The translations under genes and the position numbers were made by a program. Source: an uncultured Clostridia bacterium (lineage in GTDB: Bacteria; Bacillota; Clostridia; Oscillospirales; Acutalibacteraceae). Taken from it: DNA of 53,114 nucleotides. Below, one piece after another: positions 7,409 through 16,293 of this stretch. The first letter of the stretch is position 1. Every line of letters starts with the position of its first letter. The stretch covers positions 1 to 53,114 of the forward strand of contig CANQPS010000017.1 of the NCBI GenBank assembly GCA_947625785.1, in the 5' to 3' direction. The notes under the pieces are model-generated. The model ran no database searches. It saw only the letters and a list, made by a program, of their open reading frames with translations, and was not told the origin of the DNA.

Positions 7409-8485
7409 TCAATCACCAAAACTAATACCTAAATCTCTTGCATTTTGAATTATAGGAGAATCAGTCGGAACTGTCTTTAATTTACCTGCTATTTCAGACA
7501 ATGGAACCGGCACTATTTCATTATTAACAAGTGCAACCATATTACCATAATTTTCGTCAATTATGAGTTGTGCGGCGGCAACACCAAATCTTGTTGATAA
7601 CATTCTATCATAAGGACAAGGACTTCCTCCCCTTTGAATATGTCCCGGAACGGCAACTCTTGTTTCTTGTCCTGTTGCCTGTTCAACTTCCTCTGCAATT
7701 TTATAGGCAACAGAAGGTTTGATATTTGCTAATGCTTCTTTACGCTCTTTTTTCTTCATTTTAGCAATCTCTTTGGACATAGCTCCTTCTGCTACTGCTA
7801 TAATAGAAAAATTTTTACCCTCTTTATTCCTGGACTTTACAACTTTGATAACTTTCTTTATATCATAAGGTATCTCAGGAATAAGTATAACATCTGCACC
7901 GCCTGCAATTCCTGCGTGTAATGCCAGCCAACCTGCCTTATGTCCCATAAGCTCTATAATAAATACTCTGCCGTGGGAGGTTGCTGTCGTGTGTATGCAA
8001 TCTATTACATTTGTTGCTATATCAACAGCACTTTGAAAACCAAATGTCATATCTGTCCCCCATAAATCATTATCTATGGTTTTAGGCAGTGATACTACAT
8101 TCAAACCTTCTTCTCTTAATAGATTTGCAGTCTTTTGGGTACCGTTGCCTCCAAGTATTACAAGGCAATCTAATTTTAATTTTTCATAATTATCTTTCAT
8201 AGCCTTGACTTTATCAACGCTGTTTTCGTCAACAACTCTCATTAACTTAAATGGTTGTCGTGATGTTCCGAGAATTGTTCCACCTCTTGTGAGTATCCCC
8301 GAAAATTCATTTTTTTCCATTTTGCGATATTCACCACATATAAGACCCCTATATCCGTCCATTATGCCATATATTTCAATCTCATCTTTTGCAAATTTAT
8401 TATATAAACCTTTTGCCACACCTCTTATTGCGGAATTAAGTCCCTGACAATCTCCTCCGCTTGTTAAAATGCCTACTCTTTTCAC
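7409..8485 (-). CDS. pfkA: 6-phosphofructokinase, group III type
   Basis: It phosphorylates fructose 6-phosphate to the 1,6-bisphosphate in glycolysis. The protein is 358 residues, longer than the classical 320-residue bacterial ATP enzyme and typical of group III / mixed-substrate PFKs. Motifs are the GILTSGGDCQGLN nucleotide loop, LGGNGTQKTA, PKTIDND with the catalytic Asp, the MGHKAGWLA substrate region and PGHIQRGGSP. At the two positions that separate ATP- and pyrophosphate-users the sequence has Gly (GGNGT; ATP-like) and Lys (PKTIDND; PPi-like), so the phosphate donor is ambiguous. A GTG start at 8485 is chosen because AGGTGG lies eight bases upstream. Transcribed alone. Confidence 0.93.
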   Translation of the reverse strand: MKRVGILTSGGDCQGLNSAIRGVAKGLYNKFAKDEIEIYGIMDGYRGLICGEYRKMEKNEFSGILTRGGTILGTSRQPFKLMRVVDENSVDKVKAMKDNYEKLKLDCLVILGGNGTQKTANLLREEGLNVVSLPKTIDNDLWGTDMTFGFQSAVDIATNVIDCIHTTATSHGRVFIIELMGHKAGWLALHAGIAGGADVILIPEIPYDIKKVIKVVKSRNKEGKNFSIIAVAEGAMSKEIAKMKKKERKEALANIKPSVAYKIAEEVEQATGQETRVAVPGHIQRGGSPCPYDRMLSTRFGVAAAQLIIDENYGNMVALVNNEIVPVPLSEIAGKLKTVPTDSPIIQNARDLGISFGD

Positions 8486-8497
8486 TGTTACAACCAC

Positions 8498-8806
8498 CTA
8501 TCTGCTACTAACTTTAAATTATATAATGTTGCCAAAACATTATACACATATATTTTACACCAATACTTTATAAATTTCAACAATTTTTACAAAAAAGAAT
8601 ACCTAAAAATTAACTTTTATTTTTGACGACTTTATACGGACTTTAAATTAAATATAATTACTGCTTTTTTATTTTTACACTTTCATTAAAAAATTTATTC
8701 CTAAAAGAAGAAGCACAAGACTATATATCTTGTGCCTAATATCAATATATAAACATCTCCTGTTACTTTTCAGCAGCAGGAGATTATTATTTATTTTAAC
8801 AGAATA
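8498..8806. other. Intergenic region between clpC and pfkA
   Basis: About 310 AT-rich bases. The left part must contain the pfkA promoter, though no clear -35/-10 pair is visible. The right part holds the two hairpins that end the clpC operon. I see no coding frame or known RNA. Confidence 0.5.
8713..8790 (-). terminator. Tandem hairpins at the end of the clpC operon
   Basis: The first hairpin on the plus strand is GCACAAGA/TCTTGTGC (8713-8735), the second ATCTCCTG/CAGGAGAT (8755-8784). In clpC's direction the second is met first, 20-odd bases after the stop, and the first is followed by TTCTTCTTTT. Neither has a perfect U-tract, so termination may depend on both. Confidence 0.5.
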
Positions 8807-11281
8807 TTAAACTTTTTCAAAGGTAAACTTATCATCATTGTAATCACAGATATATTTTTGTTTTGGGATAATATCCTTCTCAAGAATTTTTTCAGAAATA
8901 GCATCTTCTATATCCGACTGAATAGCTCTCCTTAGCGGTCTTGCACCGTATATATCATCAAATCCCCTATTCGCAATAGTTTCTATTGCTTTATCAGTAA
9001 AATCTATATCTATGTCCATATCTTTAAGTTTCTTTTTAAGTGTATTTATCATATTACTTGCTATTTGCTTTATCTCGTTCTGAGTTAATTTCTTAAATAC
9101 TATAATATCATCTACACGATTTAAAAATTCCGGTCTGAATACTTTCTTTAATTCATCTGTTACGATTTTCTTCAAGTCTTCAAAATCTTTCTCAACCGTA
9201 CTGTCGTCTGTAACACTAAATCCAAGACTTGTCTTTTGTTTTTCTGTTATAAGTCTTGCACCAACATTAGATGTCATTATTATAACTGTATTCTTAAAAT
9301 CAACTCTACGACCTTGTGCATCTGTTAAAATTCCATCGTCCAATATCTGCAATAAAATATTAAATACATCTGGGTGAGCTTTTTCTATTTCATCAAATAA
9401 TATTACTGAATATGGGTTTCGTCTGACTTTCTCGGTTAATTGTCCACCCTCATCATACCCTACATATCCCGGAGGAGAACCTATTAATTTCGATACAGTG
9501 TGTTTTTCCATATATTCTGACATATCAAGTCTTATCATTGAATTATCGCTGCCAAACATTATTTCTGACAATGCCTTGCATAATTCCGTTTTTCCTACAC
9601 CGGTAGCTCCCAAGAATATAAATGAACCAACAGGCCTATTCTTATCCTTCAAACCTACTCTGCCTCTCCTTATTGCCTTAGCCACAGCAGATACTGCCTC
9701 ATCTTGTCCAACTATCCTGTTATGCAAAGCCTCCTCAAGTTTAAGTAGTCTTTGACCCTCTTCCTCTGTCAATTGTACAACAGGAACTCCTGTCCAACTT
9801 GATACTATTTCCGCTATATTTTCTGCTGTAACCTCACCTGTAATTTGTTCGTGTTTTTCTTTCCAAGATTGTTTATCAGCGTTAAGTTTCTCAATTAAAG
9901 ATTTTTCTTCATCTCTGATTTTTGCCGCTCTTTCAAAATCTTGGGAATTAATGGCTGATGATTTTTCCTTACCTAAATCTTTAATTTTTTGTTCAAGGTT
10001 CTGCAGGTTATCAGGTTGGGTAAATGCCTTTAAACGAACTTTTGAAGCAGCTTCATCTATAAGGTCGATAGCCTTATCCGGCAAATATCTGTCTGTAATA
10101 TATCTTTCTGAAAGGGTAACTGCTGATTGGATAGCCTCATCTGTAATTTTTACTCTATGGTGTGCCTCATAGCTATCCCTAAGACCTTTTAATATTTCAA
10201 CGGCTTCATCAGATGTAGGTTCTCCGACCGTTACAGGCTGAAATCTTCTTTCAAGAGCCGGGTCTTTTTCAATATATTTTCTGTATTCTACCAATGTTGT
10301 AGCACCTATTACCTGAAAATCTCCCCTCGCAAGTGACGGTTTAAGTATATTAGCCGCATCTGCTGAACCTTCCGCCGAACCTGCTCCAACAATGGTATGA
10401 AGTTCATCTATAAATAATATTATATTACCTGATGCCTTAACTTCATTAATGGCATTCTTAATCCTATCCTCAAAATCTCCTCTATATTTTGTTCCGGCTA
10501 TCATACCTGTTAAATCAAGAGAAACAACCCTTTTTCCTTTTAGTAACTCAGGAACATCTCCATTTGCAATTTTTAGTGCTAATCCCTCAGCCACTGCTGT
10601 TTTTCCTACTCCCGGTTCACCTATAAGACAAGGATTATTCTTTGTTCTTCTTAACAATATCTGTATAATTCTGTCGATTTCCTTTTGTCTGCCTATAACA
10701 GGGTCTATCTCACCCTTTTTGGCTTTTTCGGTTAAATCAACTCCAAATTTATCAATGGCTTCGGTTGAAACTTTTTCTTTTTTTCCGTTCGATTGATTAT
10801 TGTTAATTGAATTAACTGAATTAATATCTTGGGTTTGTGTTTCTGCTCCAAGAACTTTTGCCATATTATTTACAATATCATCTATTTTAATGCCATTCTC
10901 AATAAGACATCTTACTGCATAACTTTCGCCATCTTCAAGTATTGCGAGTAAAATATGCTCTGTACCTACATAATTATGATTAAATTTAGATGCCTGATAC
11001 ATAGCTGAACGCAAAACTCTCTTTGTTCTTGGTGTAAAATCATCAGGCGTTAATTTTGTAGGTACACCTGTTGACATTTTTGACTTTATATAATCGGCAA
11101 CTTCTTGCGCAGATATACCACTGTCATTCAAAGCAATATATGCCACACCGGAGCCTTCTGCTATAAGACCAAGCAAAATATGTTCTGTACCTACATAGGT
11201 ATGTCCCATATTTTCTGCGTTCTGCATAGCAAGGTTAATGGCATTATTAGCTTTTTGTGTAAAACCATTAAATCTAAACAT
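8807..11281 (-). CDS. clpC: ClpC AAA+ unfoldase, Clp protease ATP-binding subunit
   Basis: A cytoplasmic hexameric unfoldase that feeds substrates, including arginine-phosphorylated proteins, into ClpP. It is 824 residues, the usual length. Order: two N-domain repeats (each with GHTYVGTEHILLG- or HNYVGTEHILL-like motifs, residues 1-145), AAA1 with Walker A GEPGVGKTA near residue 215, and a middle region with a UVR motif near 425-455. AAA2 with Walker A GATGVGKTE near 550 and a C-terminal D2 domain follow. The ClpP-docking loop is not obvious by eye. The ATG at 11281 follows AGGAGAG. It is the last gene of ctsR-mcsA-mcsB-clpC, so it falls under CtsR control. Confidence 0.97.
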   Translation of the reverse strand: MFRFNGFTQKANNAINLAMQNAENMGHTYVGTEHILLGLIAEGSGVAYIALNDSGISAQEVADYIKSKMSTGVPTKLTPDDFTPRTKRVLRSAMYQASKFNHNYVGTEHILLAILEDGESYAVRCLIENGIKIDDIVNNMAKVLGAETQTQDINSVNSINNNQSNGKKEKVSTEAIDKFGVDLTEKAKKGEIDPVIGRQKEIDRIIQILLRRTKNNPCLIGEPGVGKTAVAEGLALKIANGDVPELLKGKRVVSLDLTGMIAGTKYRGDFEDRIKNAINEVKASGNIILFIDELHTIVGAGSAEGSADAANILKPSLARGDFQVIGATTLVEYRKYIEKDPALERRFQPVTVGEPTSDEAVEILKGLRDSYEAHHRVKITDEAIQSAVTLSERYITDRYLPDKAIDLIDEAASKVRLKAFTQPDNLQNLEQKIKDLGKEKSSAINSQDFERAAKIRDEEKSLIEKLNADKQSWKEKHEQITGEVTAENIAEIVSSWTGVPVVQLTEEEGQRLLKLEEALHNRIVGQDEAVSAVAKAIRRGRVGLKDKNRPVGSFIFLGATGVGKTELCKALSEIMFGSDNSMIRLDMSEYMEKHTVSKLIGSPPGYVGYDEGGQLTEKVRRNPYSVILFDEIEKAHPDVFNILLQILDDGILTDAQGRRVDFKNTVIIMTSNVGARLITEKQKTSLGFSVTDDSTVEKDFEDLKKIVTDELKKVFRPEFLNRVDDIIVFKKLTQNEIKQIASNMINTLKKKLKDMDIDIDFTDKAIETIANRGFDDIYGARPLRRAIQSDIEDAISEKILEKDIIPKQKYICDYNDDKFTFEKV

Positions 11282-11325
11282 ATATATCTCTCCTATCTTT
11301 ATATTTCCATATGATTAAAAAATTA

Positions 11326-12375
11326 TTAATTACATTCAAAAAGTTTATCTCTGAGTATCTTTGCCCTGACAATATCTCTTTCTTGTGGAGTCATATTCTT
11401 ATTTTGATTTATCATAAGGGTTGCAGGCTGCAATTCAACTATAAGAGAATTAATCAAATCTAACGATATATCTTTTATTATACCGAGTGATACCCCAAAA
11501 CGAACATTAGATAATAGTTTATTGCTTTCATCATTACTCATTACATAAGCACTCTTTAAAATTCCCTTAGAACGATAAATAGCATCAATTACATCAGGTT
11601 CATTCATAATAGCTTTTCTCAATTCAAGTTCCTGATTGATAAGCTGTACGGCAATACTCTTTAAATTATTTATAGCAGTTGTTTCAGATATTCCAAGAGT
11701 AACCTGATTTGACAATTGATACATAGCACCTTTTGGTTCTGTGCCTTCTCCGTAGGTTCCACGCATTGTTAGTCCTAACTTTGATAAGTTTTGTGATATA
11801 CGACCAATAGCTTTTCTATCCTGCAATGCCGGTAAATGAAGCATAACTGACGCTCTCATACCTGTACCTAAATTAGTCAAACATTGTGTTAAATATCCTA
11901 AATTTTCATCAAAAGAGAATGTTAATTGTTCGTCAAGCATAGTATCTATTTTATCACATATATCAAATGCTTCTTCAAGTGCAAAGCCCTCCTTCATTAC
12001 TTGTAAACGAATATGGTCTTCCTCATTTATCATAATACTTATACTTTCGTCATCAAGCAACAATAGACCTTTTCCTTCCCTGTCGGATATAAATTCAGGG
12101 CTTACAAGATGTCTTTCAACCAATGAAACTGCCTGTTCTTGTGATAAAGTTTCCATATCTATAAATTTAAATCTATTAGATAAAACTGAATTTCCTTCTA
12201 ATATAGCCTTTTTGACAAGTGCAATAGACTTTCTTTTATCGTCTATTGACATTCTGCAAGGAAACGGCAAACCTTGTATATTTCTCGCAAATCTTATTCT
12301 CGTACTAATAACCGTATCACCATTAGTACCGCTTTTTTGATACCATTTTTTATTTATATTAGTATTCTCACTCAT
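11326..12375 (-). CDS. mcsB: McsB protein-arginine kinase
   Basis: It phosphorylates arginine residues on damaged or regulatory proteins such as CtsR and so marks them for ClpCP. It is 349 residues, the family norm, with a phosphagen-kinase catalytic domain. The nucleotide-binding STRIRFARNIQGLPFP is near residue 25, an acidic catalytic region is around the NEEDHIRLQ motif near residue 116, and RGTYGEGTEP is near 207. Its frame overlaps the end of mcsA by eight bases, implying coupled translation with its activator. It lies 44 bases upstream of clpC in the same transcript. Confidence 0.96.
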   Translation of the reverse strand: MSENTNINKKWYQKSGTNGDTVISTRIRFARNIQGLPFPCRMSIDDKRKSIALVKKAILEGNSVLSNRFKFIDMETLSQEQAVSLVERHLVSPEFISDREGKGLLLLDDESISIMINEEDHIRLQVMKEGFALEEAFDICDKIDTMLDEQLTFSFDENLGYLTQCLTNLGTGMRASVMLHLPALQDRKAIGRISQNLSKLGLTMRGTYGEGTEPKGAMYQLSNQVTLGISETTAINNLKSIAVQLINQELELRKAIMNEPDVIDAIYRSKGILKSAYVMSNDESNKLLSNVRFGVSLGIIKDISLDLINSLIVELQPATLMINQNKNMTPQERDIVRAKILRDKLFECN

Positions 12376-12862
12376 TATTAATCTCTCCCTCCATAGATTT
12401 TATTTTATCTCTCAGTTCTGCGGCTTTCTCAAATTCCTGTTCTTCAATGGCCCTGCTAAGTTCCTTTTTAAGTTGTTCTATTGTATTTTTAGCCTTGATA
12501 CTTGGAGATACTGACGAAGTAATTTTACCTGTATGAGTTGTATTTCCGTGTATCCTGATTATAGATGGTGTAATTTTTTTATTAAATACTTTATAACAAT
12601 TTGCACACCCAACTTTACCTGTTCGTGCTATTTCATCATACGATGAACCGCAGCATTCACATCTTACCGTTTCATTGGATAAAATCTTCATATCACCTAA
12701 ACCAAAGAAACTATTGAAATCTCCGGCAAATCCACTTAAAAAACCTTTATAGCCCATATTTTCTGCACATTCATTACACAGATATTTTTCTTCTAACTTA
12801 TTATTAACTATTTTTTTGATATGTGTATTAGCTTGTCTTTTATTACAATTTTGACATAACAT
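12368..12862 (-). CDS. mcsA: McsA, activator of McsB
   Basis: A small zinc protein (164 residues) that activates the arginine kinase McsB and helps regulate CtsR. Two zinc sites are visible: MLCQNCNKRQ with LCNECAENMG near the N-terminus, and CECCGSS with GCANCYKVF around residues 73-98. The C-terminus carries a UVR motif (ELSRAIEEQEFEKAAELRDKI), the segment that contacts ClpC or McsB. It is 72 bases after ctsR and overlaps mcsB. The ATG at 12862 follows GGGAGG. Confidence 0.95.
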   Translation of the reverse strand: MLCQNCNKRQANTHIKKIVNNKLEEKYLCNECAENMGYKGFLSGFAGDFNSFFGLGDMKILSNETVRCECCGSSYDEIARTGKVGCANCYKVFNKKITPSIIRIHGNTTHTGKITSSVSPSIKAKNTIEQLKKELSRAIEEQEFEKAAELRDKIKSMEGEINNE

Positions 12863-12934
12863 ATATATTCCTCCCTGATAAAATATTTATATTAATACCT
12901 TTTGATATTTACAGAAAATCAAAAGTATTGTTTA

Positions 12935-13387
12935 TTAAACTATTTGTGACAAAAGCATATTTTTGAATAATGATGCTCTTACTATATTTCTTATATTTTT
13001 TGGAACATCAGCAAGAGTTCTATCAGATATAGCTACTGTCATAATTGCTTTTGTATCCGGTGAAATAATCTCCTGATTGCTCATATTTTCAAGCATAAGA
13101 ACAGCGGTGTTATTATCTATTTTATCACCTATTGAATTCACTATATGCATTATAGCATTAGACCTTGTCATTTTTACACGAGTTATGCGTATATATCCTC
13201 CACCACCTCGTCTGCTTTCAACTATATATCCCTGTTCAGCCGTAAATCTTGATGATATTACATAATTTATCTGACTTGGTACACAACCTAATATATTAGC
13301 AAGCTCATTTCTTTGAATTTCTGCGTTGCCCTCCTGACTGTCAAGCATATCAATAATATAACTTGCTACAATATCACTCATTCTCAT
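12935..13387 (-). CDS. ctsR: CtsR heat-shock repressor
   Basis: Class III heat-shock repressor that binds tandem AGTCAAA heptads and is inactivated by heat or McsB. It is 150 residues, the standard size. The N-terminal winged helix shows SQINYVISSRFT (recognition helix region) and the Gly-rich wing ESRRGGGGYIRI, whose central Arg and glycines sense temperature in known CtsR proteins. The C-terminal dimerisation region includes TKAIMTVAISDR. It is first in the ctsR-mcsA-mcsB-clpC operon and sits directly behind its own operator, so it is autoregulated. Confidence 0.96.
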   Translation of the reverse strand: MRMSDIVASYIIDMLDSQEGNAEIQRNELANILGCVPSQINYVISSRFTAEQGYIVESRRGGGGYIRITRVKMTRSNAIMHIVNSIGDKIDNNTAVLMLENMSNQEIISPDTKAIMTVAISDRTLADVPKNIRNIVRASLFKNMLLSQIV

Positions 13388-13408
13388 ATCATACCACCTT
13401 CTTTTGAT

Positions 13409-13484
13409 TTTGACTTTCTTTGACTTTCTTTGACTTTAATTATATTTTGAAAGTCAGATAAAGTCAAAGTCAATTAAAGTCAAA
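13409..13484 (-). promoter_or_regulatory. ctsR promoter with extended CtsR operator
   Basis: A minus-strand promoter TTGACT (13462-13467), 17 bases, TATAAT (13439-13444). Downstream of the -10, three TTTGACT half-sites lie exactly 10 bp apart (13409, 13419, 13429). In the opposite orientation, AGTCA half-sites begin at 13452, 13462, 13468 and 13478, spaced 10, 6 and 10. Each pair fits the CtsR consensus AGTCAAANANAGTCAAA. The -35 itself is part of one half-site, so bound repressor would cover the whole promoter. Confidence 0.85.
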
Positions 13485-13540
13485 TATTTTAGCCTACAAT
13501 GGTTTATTCTCCTATAATCTCTCATTTTCACTTATAATCT

Positions 13541-13948
13541 TTAATTTTTAATATTTTTACTATTATTTTCCGTTATAACTCTATGTTCGCCATATATTGA
13601 ATTAAAAAGTTTCTCCGCAGACCAATATTTATTTATATTAGTTACAACAGCCTTTATAATATCATCATTGGTTTTACAAATAAATTTAATGGTATTAAAA
13701 AATTCGTCTAATCGCTTTTTATCAAAATTTTTTAATACTATCATAGCTTTTTCAAAGTCTTTACCCGAATATATTTCATCTGTTTTTACAGCATCAGGAT
13801 TATTGCAAAGATAACTTATAGATTGACTGTATTCCTCTTTTTGAATGATTTTATAACGCAAACCCATTTTTTTTATAATATACTTCACATCTGATAACTG
13901 CTCGGAAGTCAGTGAGAATAGTAATATCAACTCGCCTTTTAACTTCAT
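13541..13948 (-). CDS. DUF3783 domain protein
   Basis: A small soluble protein, about 135 residues. It matches the pattern of DUF3783 proteins of Clostridia: an N-terminal strand (KGELILLFSLT), then LTSEQLSDVKYIIKKMG and, after a linker with YSGKDFEKAMIVLKNF, a helix ending in NTIKFICK. Its role is unknown; the domain is thought to be a small alpha/beta fold. The second ATG (13948) is taken as start because TGGAGTG precedes it by seven bases. It lies just upstream of ctsR, but the operator region separates them, so it is probably a separate unit. Confidence 0.65.
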   Translation of the reverse strand: MKLKGELILLFSLTSEQLSDVKYIIKKMGLRYKIIQKEEYSQSISYLCNNPDAVKTDEIYSGKDFEKAMIVLKNFDKKRLDEFFNTIKFICKTNDDIIKAVVTNINKYWSAEKLFNSIYGEHRVITENNSKNIKN

Positions 13949-14050
13949 AAAATAACACTCCATTTAATATAAATTAATTATTGTATAAATTGACTAATTA
14001 ATGTCAATAGTATCATAGTCATAATCTATTGTCAATTAATACAAAAAATT

Positions 14051-14100
14051 AATCCCCTTGTTACTTTTAATACCTCAACAGCAACAAAGGGATTATTATT
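14051..14100 (-). terminator. Hairpin with minus-strand U-tract
   Basis: AATCCCCTTGTT pairs with AACAAAGGGATT around a 20-base loop. On the minus strand the stem runs into AATTTTTTG, the better terminator orientation. The only minus-strand gene feeding it is asnB, about 360 bases away across the DUF5658 gene. On the plus strand it lies just upstream of DUF5658 and could act as a weak attenuator. Confidence 0.5.
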
Positions 14101-14123
14101 ACAAATTTAAACGGAGTGTTATT

Positions 14124-14465
14124 ATGGAAAAAATATTAAAACCTACACCTTTAACTAAACGATTACTAATGCTATACGCATTAAATGTCACTGATTGGAT
14201 TTTTACACTAATATTAGTCAATACAGGATATTTTTATGAAGCAAATTTATTTATGAATTATGCTATATCTAATATATGGTTAGGGGCTTTATTAAAATGT
14301 ATAGTACCTCTATTATTAATATTATGTGTAAATAACAGAATGACATCTGCTAATAAAAAACAATTATCAATAGCTAAAAAATTAATTAATGTTATAATTT
14401 TATATTATATTATAATAAATAGTTCTCATATTATGTGGCTGACTGTTTTTAATGCCTTACTATAA
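14124..14465 (+). CDS. DUF5658 family small membrane protein
   Basis: A 113-residue membrane protein with three hydrophobic helices. The first carries the motif DWIFTLILVNTGYFYEANLF, the Asp- and Glu-containing pattern typical of DUF5658 proteins; the others run about residues 58-78 and 92-112. Function is unknown. The ATG at 14124 has CGGAGTG seven bases upstream; the longer frame has no such site. It converges on asnB and the two coding regions overlap by six bases, leaving no room for a terminator between them. Confidence 0.7.
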   Translation: MEKILKPTPLTKRLLMLYALNVTDWIFTLILVNTGYFYEANLFMNYAISNIWLGALLKCIVPLLLILCVNNRMTSANKKQLSIAKKLINVIILYYIIINSSHIMWLTVFNALL

Positions 14466-16292
14466 ACCCTCTATCTGAACATTATATTGCCTGAACCAAT
14501 AGTCAAGTTGTACTATATATCCTAATACTTGGGGTGTTTTCATAAGCTGACCATACCACATAACATTAATATCATTATTCATCATATCAACAATATTTCT
14601 ATAATCAAGCAATTCGGTTATAATACTGCTCTTATCCTCAAATATTTTATTAACTCTATCCTTAACATACTTGAAATAAGAAGGACTATGAGTTTTTGGA
14701 TAAGGGCTTTTTTTTCGCCATAATATATCATTTGGCAATATACCTTCCAAACATTTTCTGACTATGCCTTTTTCACGATTATTATAAGCCTTAAATTTCC
14801 ACGGCATATTATAAGCATAGTCAACAAGTCTGTAATCGCAAAATGGTACTCTGACTTCAAGACCATTATACATCGTCATTCTGTCTTTCCTGTCGAGTAA
14901 GTTTTGCATAAACCAATTAAAATTCAGCATAAACATCTCACGCATACGCTTTTCCTTGGGACTATCGGTTGGCAAATAGTCTGTATCATTTACAGTAGAA
15001 TTATATCTATCACGAACATAATCTGCACCGTCACTAAGTAAATCTTTTTTCAGAATATTCCCTCTTACATCAAGCGACCTCGCCCAAGGAAAATTTTCCT
15101 CAAATAATATACTTTCGTTATGATACCAAGGATAACCTCCAAAAATTTCGTCTGCACATTCTCCGGATAATGCAACTGAAAATTCTTTTTTTATCTCTTT
15201 TGAAAACAATAACATTGATGAATCTATATCAGACATAGAAGGTAAGTCTCTTGCCCTAACAGCGTCCTCCAATGCCTCGCCAAGCAATATATTATCAAGA
15301 ACAATATTATTATGTTTACTTCCTATAAAATCAACCATAACACCTATAAATTCACTATCCGGAGTAGGCTGGAATGAACTTCTTTTAAAAAATTTATCAT
15401 TATCAACATAATCAACAGAAAAAGTTGTTAATTGCTTTCCTTTTTGCTTAAACACTTCGGACGCAACTGCACAAATAGTACTTGAATCCAATCCCCCCGA
15501 TAAAAAACAACATACAGGTACATCAGATACAAGCTGTCGCTTAATGGAATCTATAACTAAAAATCTTGTTTTGTCAATCGTTTCTTTTTCATTATCGGTA
15601 TGCTCGTGGGCTGTTACTCTGTAATATCTGTTTATTTTAATATTATTATTTTTATAAAATCCATATTCGCCATTTTTTAACTCTTTAATTCCCTTAAAAA
15701 TACCTGTACCTTGAGTTTTTCCCGGTGCAAGCCAAAATAACTCATATAATCCCTCTTTATCAATAACAGGCTTAACTATTGGATTTTTAAGTATAGCTTT
15801 CATTTCAGATGCAATAATAATTCCACTGTCATATTTATAGAAAAACAATGGTTTAACACCTATTCTATCCCTTGCAAAAAATATACTTTTCTCATTGTAA
15901 TCATATATAGCAAATGCAAATATACCATTCAATCTGTCAAGACACTTTTCACCCCAATGTAAATACGACAATAATACGGCTTCGGTATCACTATAACCCC
16001 TGAAATCATAACCGGACAATAGCAATTCATTGCGTATCTCATCAGTATTATATAATTCTCCATTATAAACTATTGTATATTTATTTTCTCCTAATTGATA
16101 TGATAAAGGCTGCTTGCCGTTTTCTGCATCAATAATGGTAAGTCGTCTGTGCATTAATGCAATATTAATGTCAACTTCTGTTCCCTCCTCATCCGGTCCT
16201 CTGCTTATAAGAGAATTTCTCATTTCATCTATAATATTAACTTTATCTCTTAAATCTCCAAATTCATCAAACCAACAAGCTATTCCACACAT
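14460..16292 (-). CDS. asnB: Asparagine synthase (glutamine-hydrolysing)
   Basis: It makes asparagine from aspartate, ATP and glutamine. The protein is 610 residues, as expected. The catalytic Cys2 of the class II glutaminase is present (MCGIACWF), followed by SRGPDEEG, YNGELYN and YSDTEAVL. The synthetase half has the ATP pyrophosphatase loop SGGLDSSTICA near residue 266 and SGECADEIFGGYPWY near residue 377. The start overlaps the ylbJ end region with only one base between, and a GGGG-rich ribosome-binding site lies inside ylbJ. The position behind a sporulation gene may be accidental; a role in Asn supply or in peptidoglycan amidation cannot be told apart here. Confidence 0.95.
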   Translation of the reverse strand: MCGIACWFDEFGDLRDKVNIIDEMRNSLISRGPDEEGTEVDINIALMHRRLTIIDAENGKQPLSYQLGENKYTIVYNGELYNTDEIRNELLLSGYDFRGYSDTEAVLLSYLHWGEKCLDRLNGIFAFAIYDYNEKSIFFARDRIGVKPLFFYKYDSGIIIASEMKAILKNPIVKPVIDKEGLYELFWLAPGKTQGTGIFKGIKELKNGEYGFYKNNNIKINRYYRVTAHEHTDNEKETIDKTRFLVIDSIKRQLVSDVPVCCFLSGGLDSSTICAVASEVFKQKGKQLTTFSVDYVDNDKFFKRSSFQPTPDSEFIGVMVDFIGSKHNNIVLDNILLGEALEDAVRARDLPSMSDIDSSMLLFSKEIKKEFSVALSGECADEIFGGYPWYHNESILFEENFPWARSLDVRGNILKKDLLSDGADYVRDRYNSTVNDTDYLPTDSPKEKRMREMFMLNFNWFMQNLLDRKDRMTMYNGLEVRVPFCDYRLVDYAYNMPWKFKAYNNREKGIVRKCLEGILPNDILWRKKSPYPKTHSPSYFKYVKDRVNKIFEDKSSIITELLDYRNIVDMMNNDINVMWYGQLMKTPQVLGYIVQLDYWFRQYNVQIEGL

Positions 16293-16293
16293 C

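Noticed and set aside
13401-13490. Regularly spaced short repeats that could suggest a CRISPR or iteron array
   Set aside because: The units are 7-base CtsR half-sites at helical spacing in front of ctsR. There are no unique spacers and no replication gene nearby.
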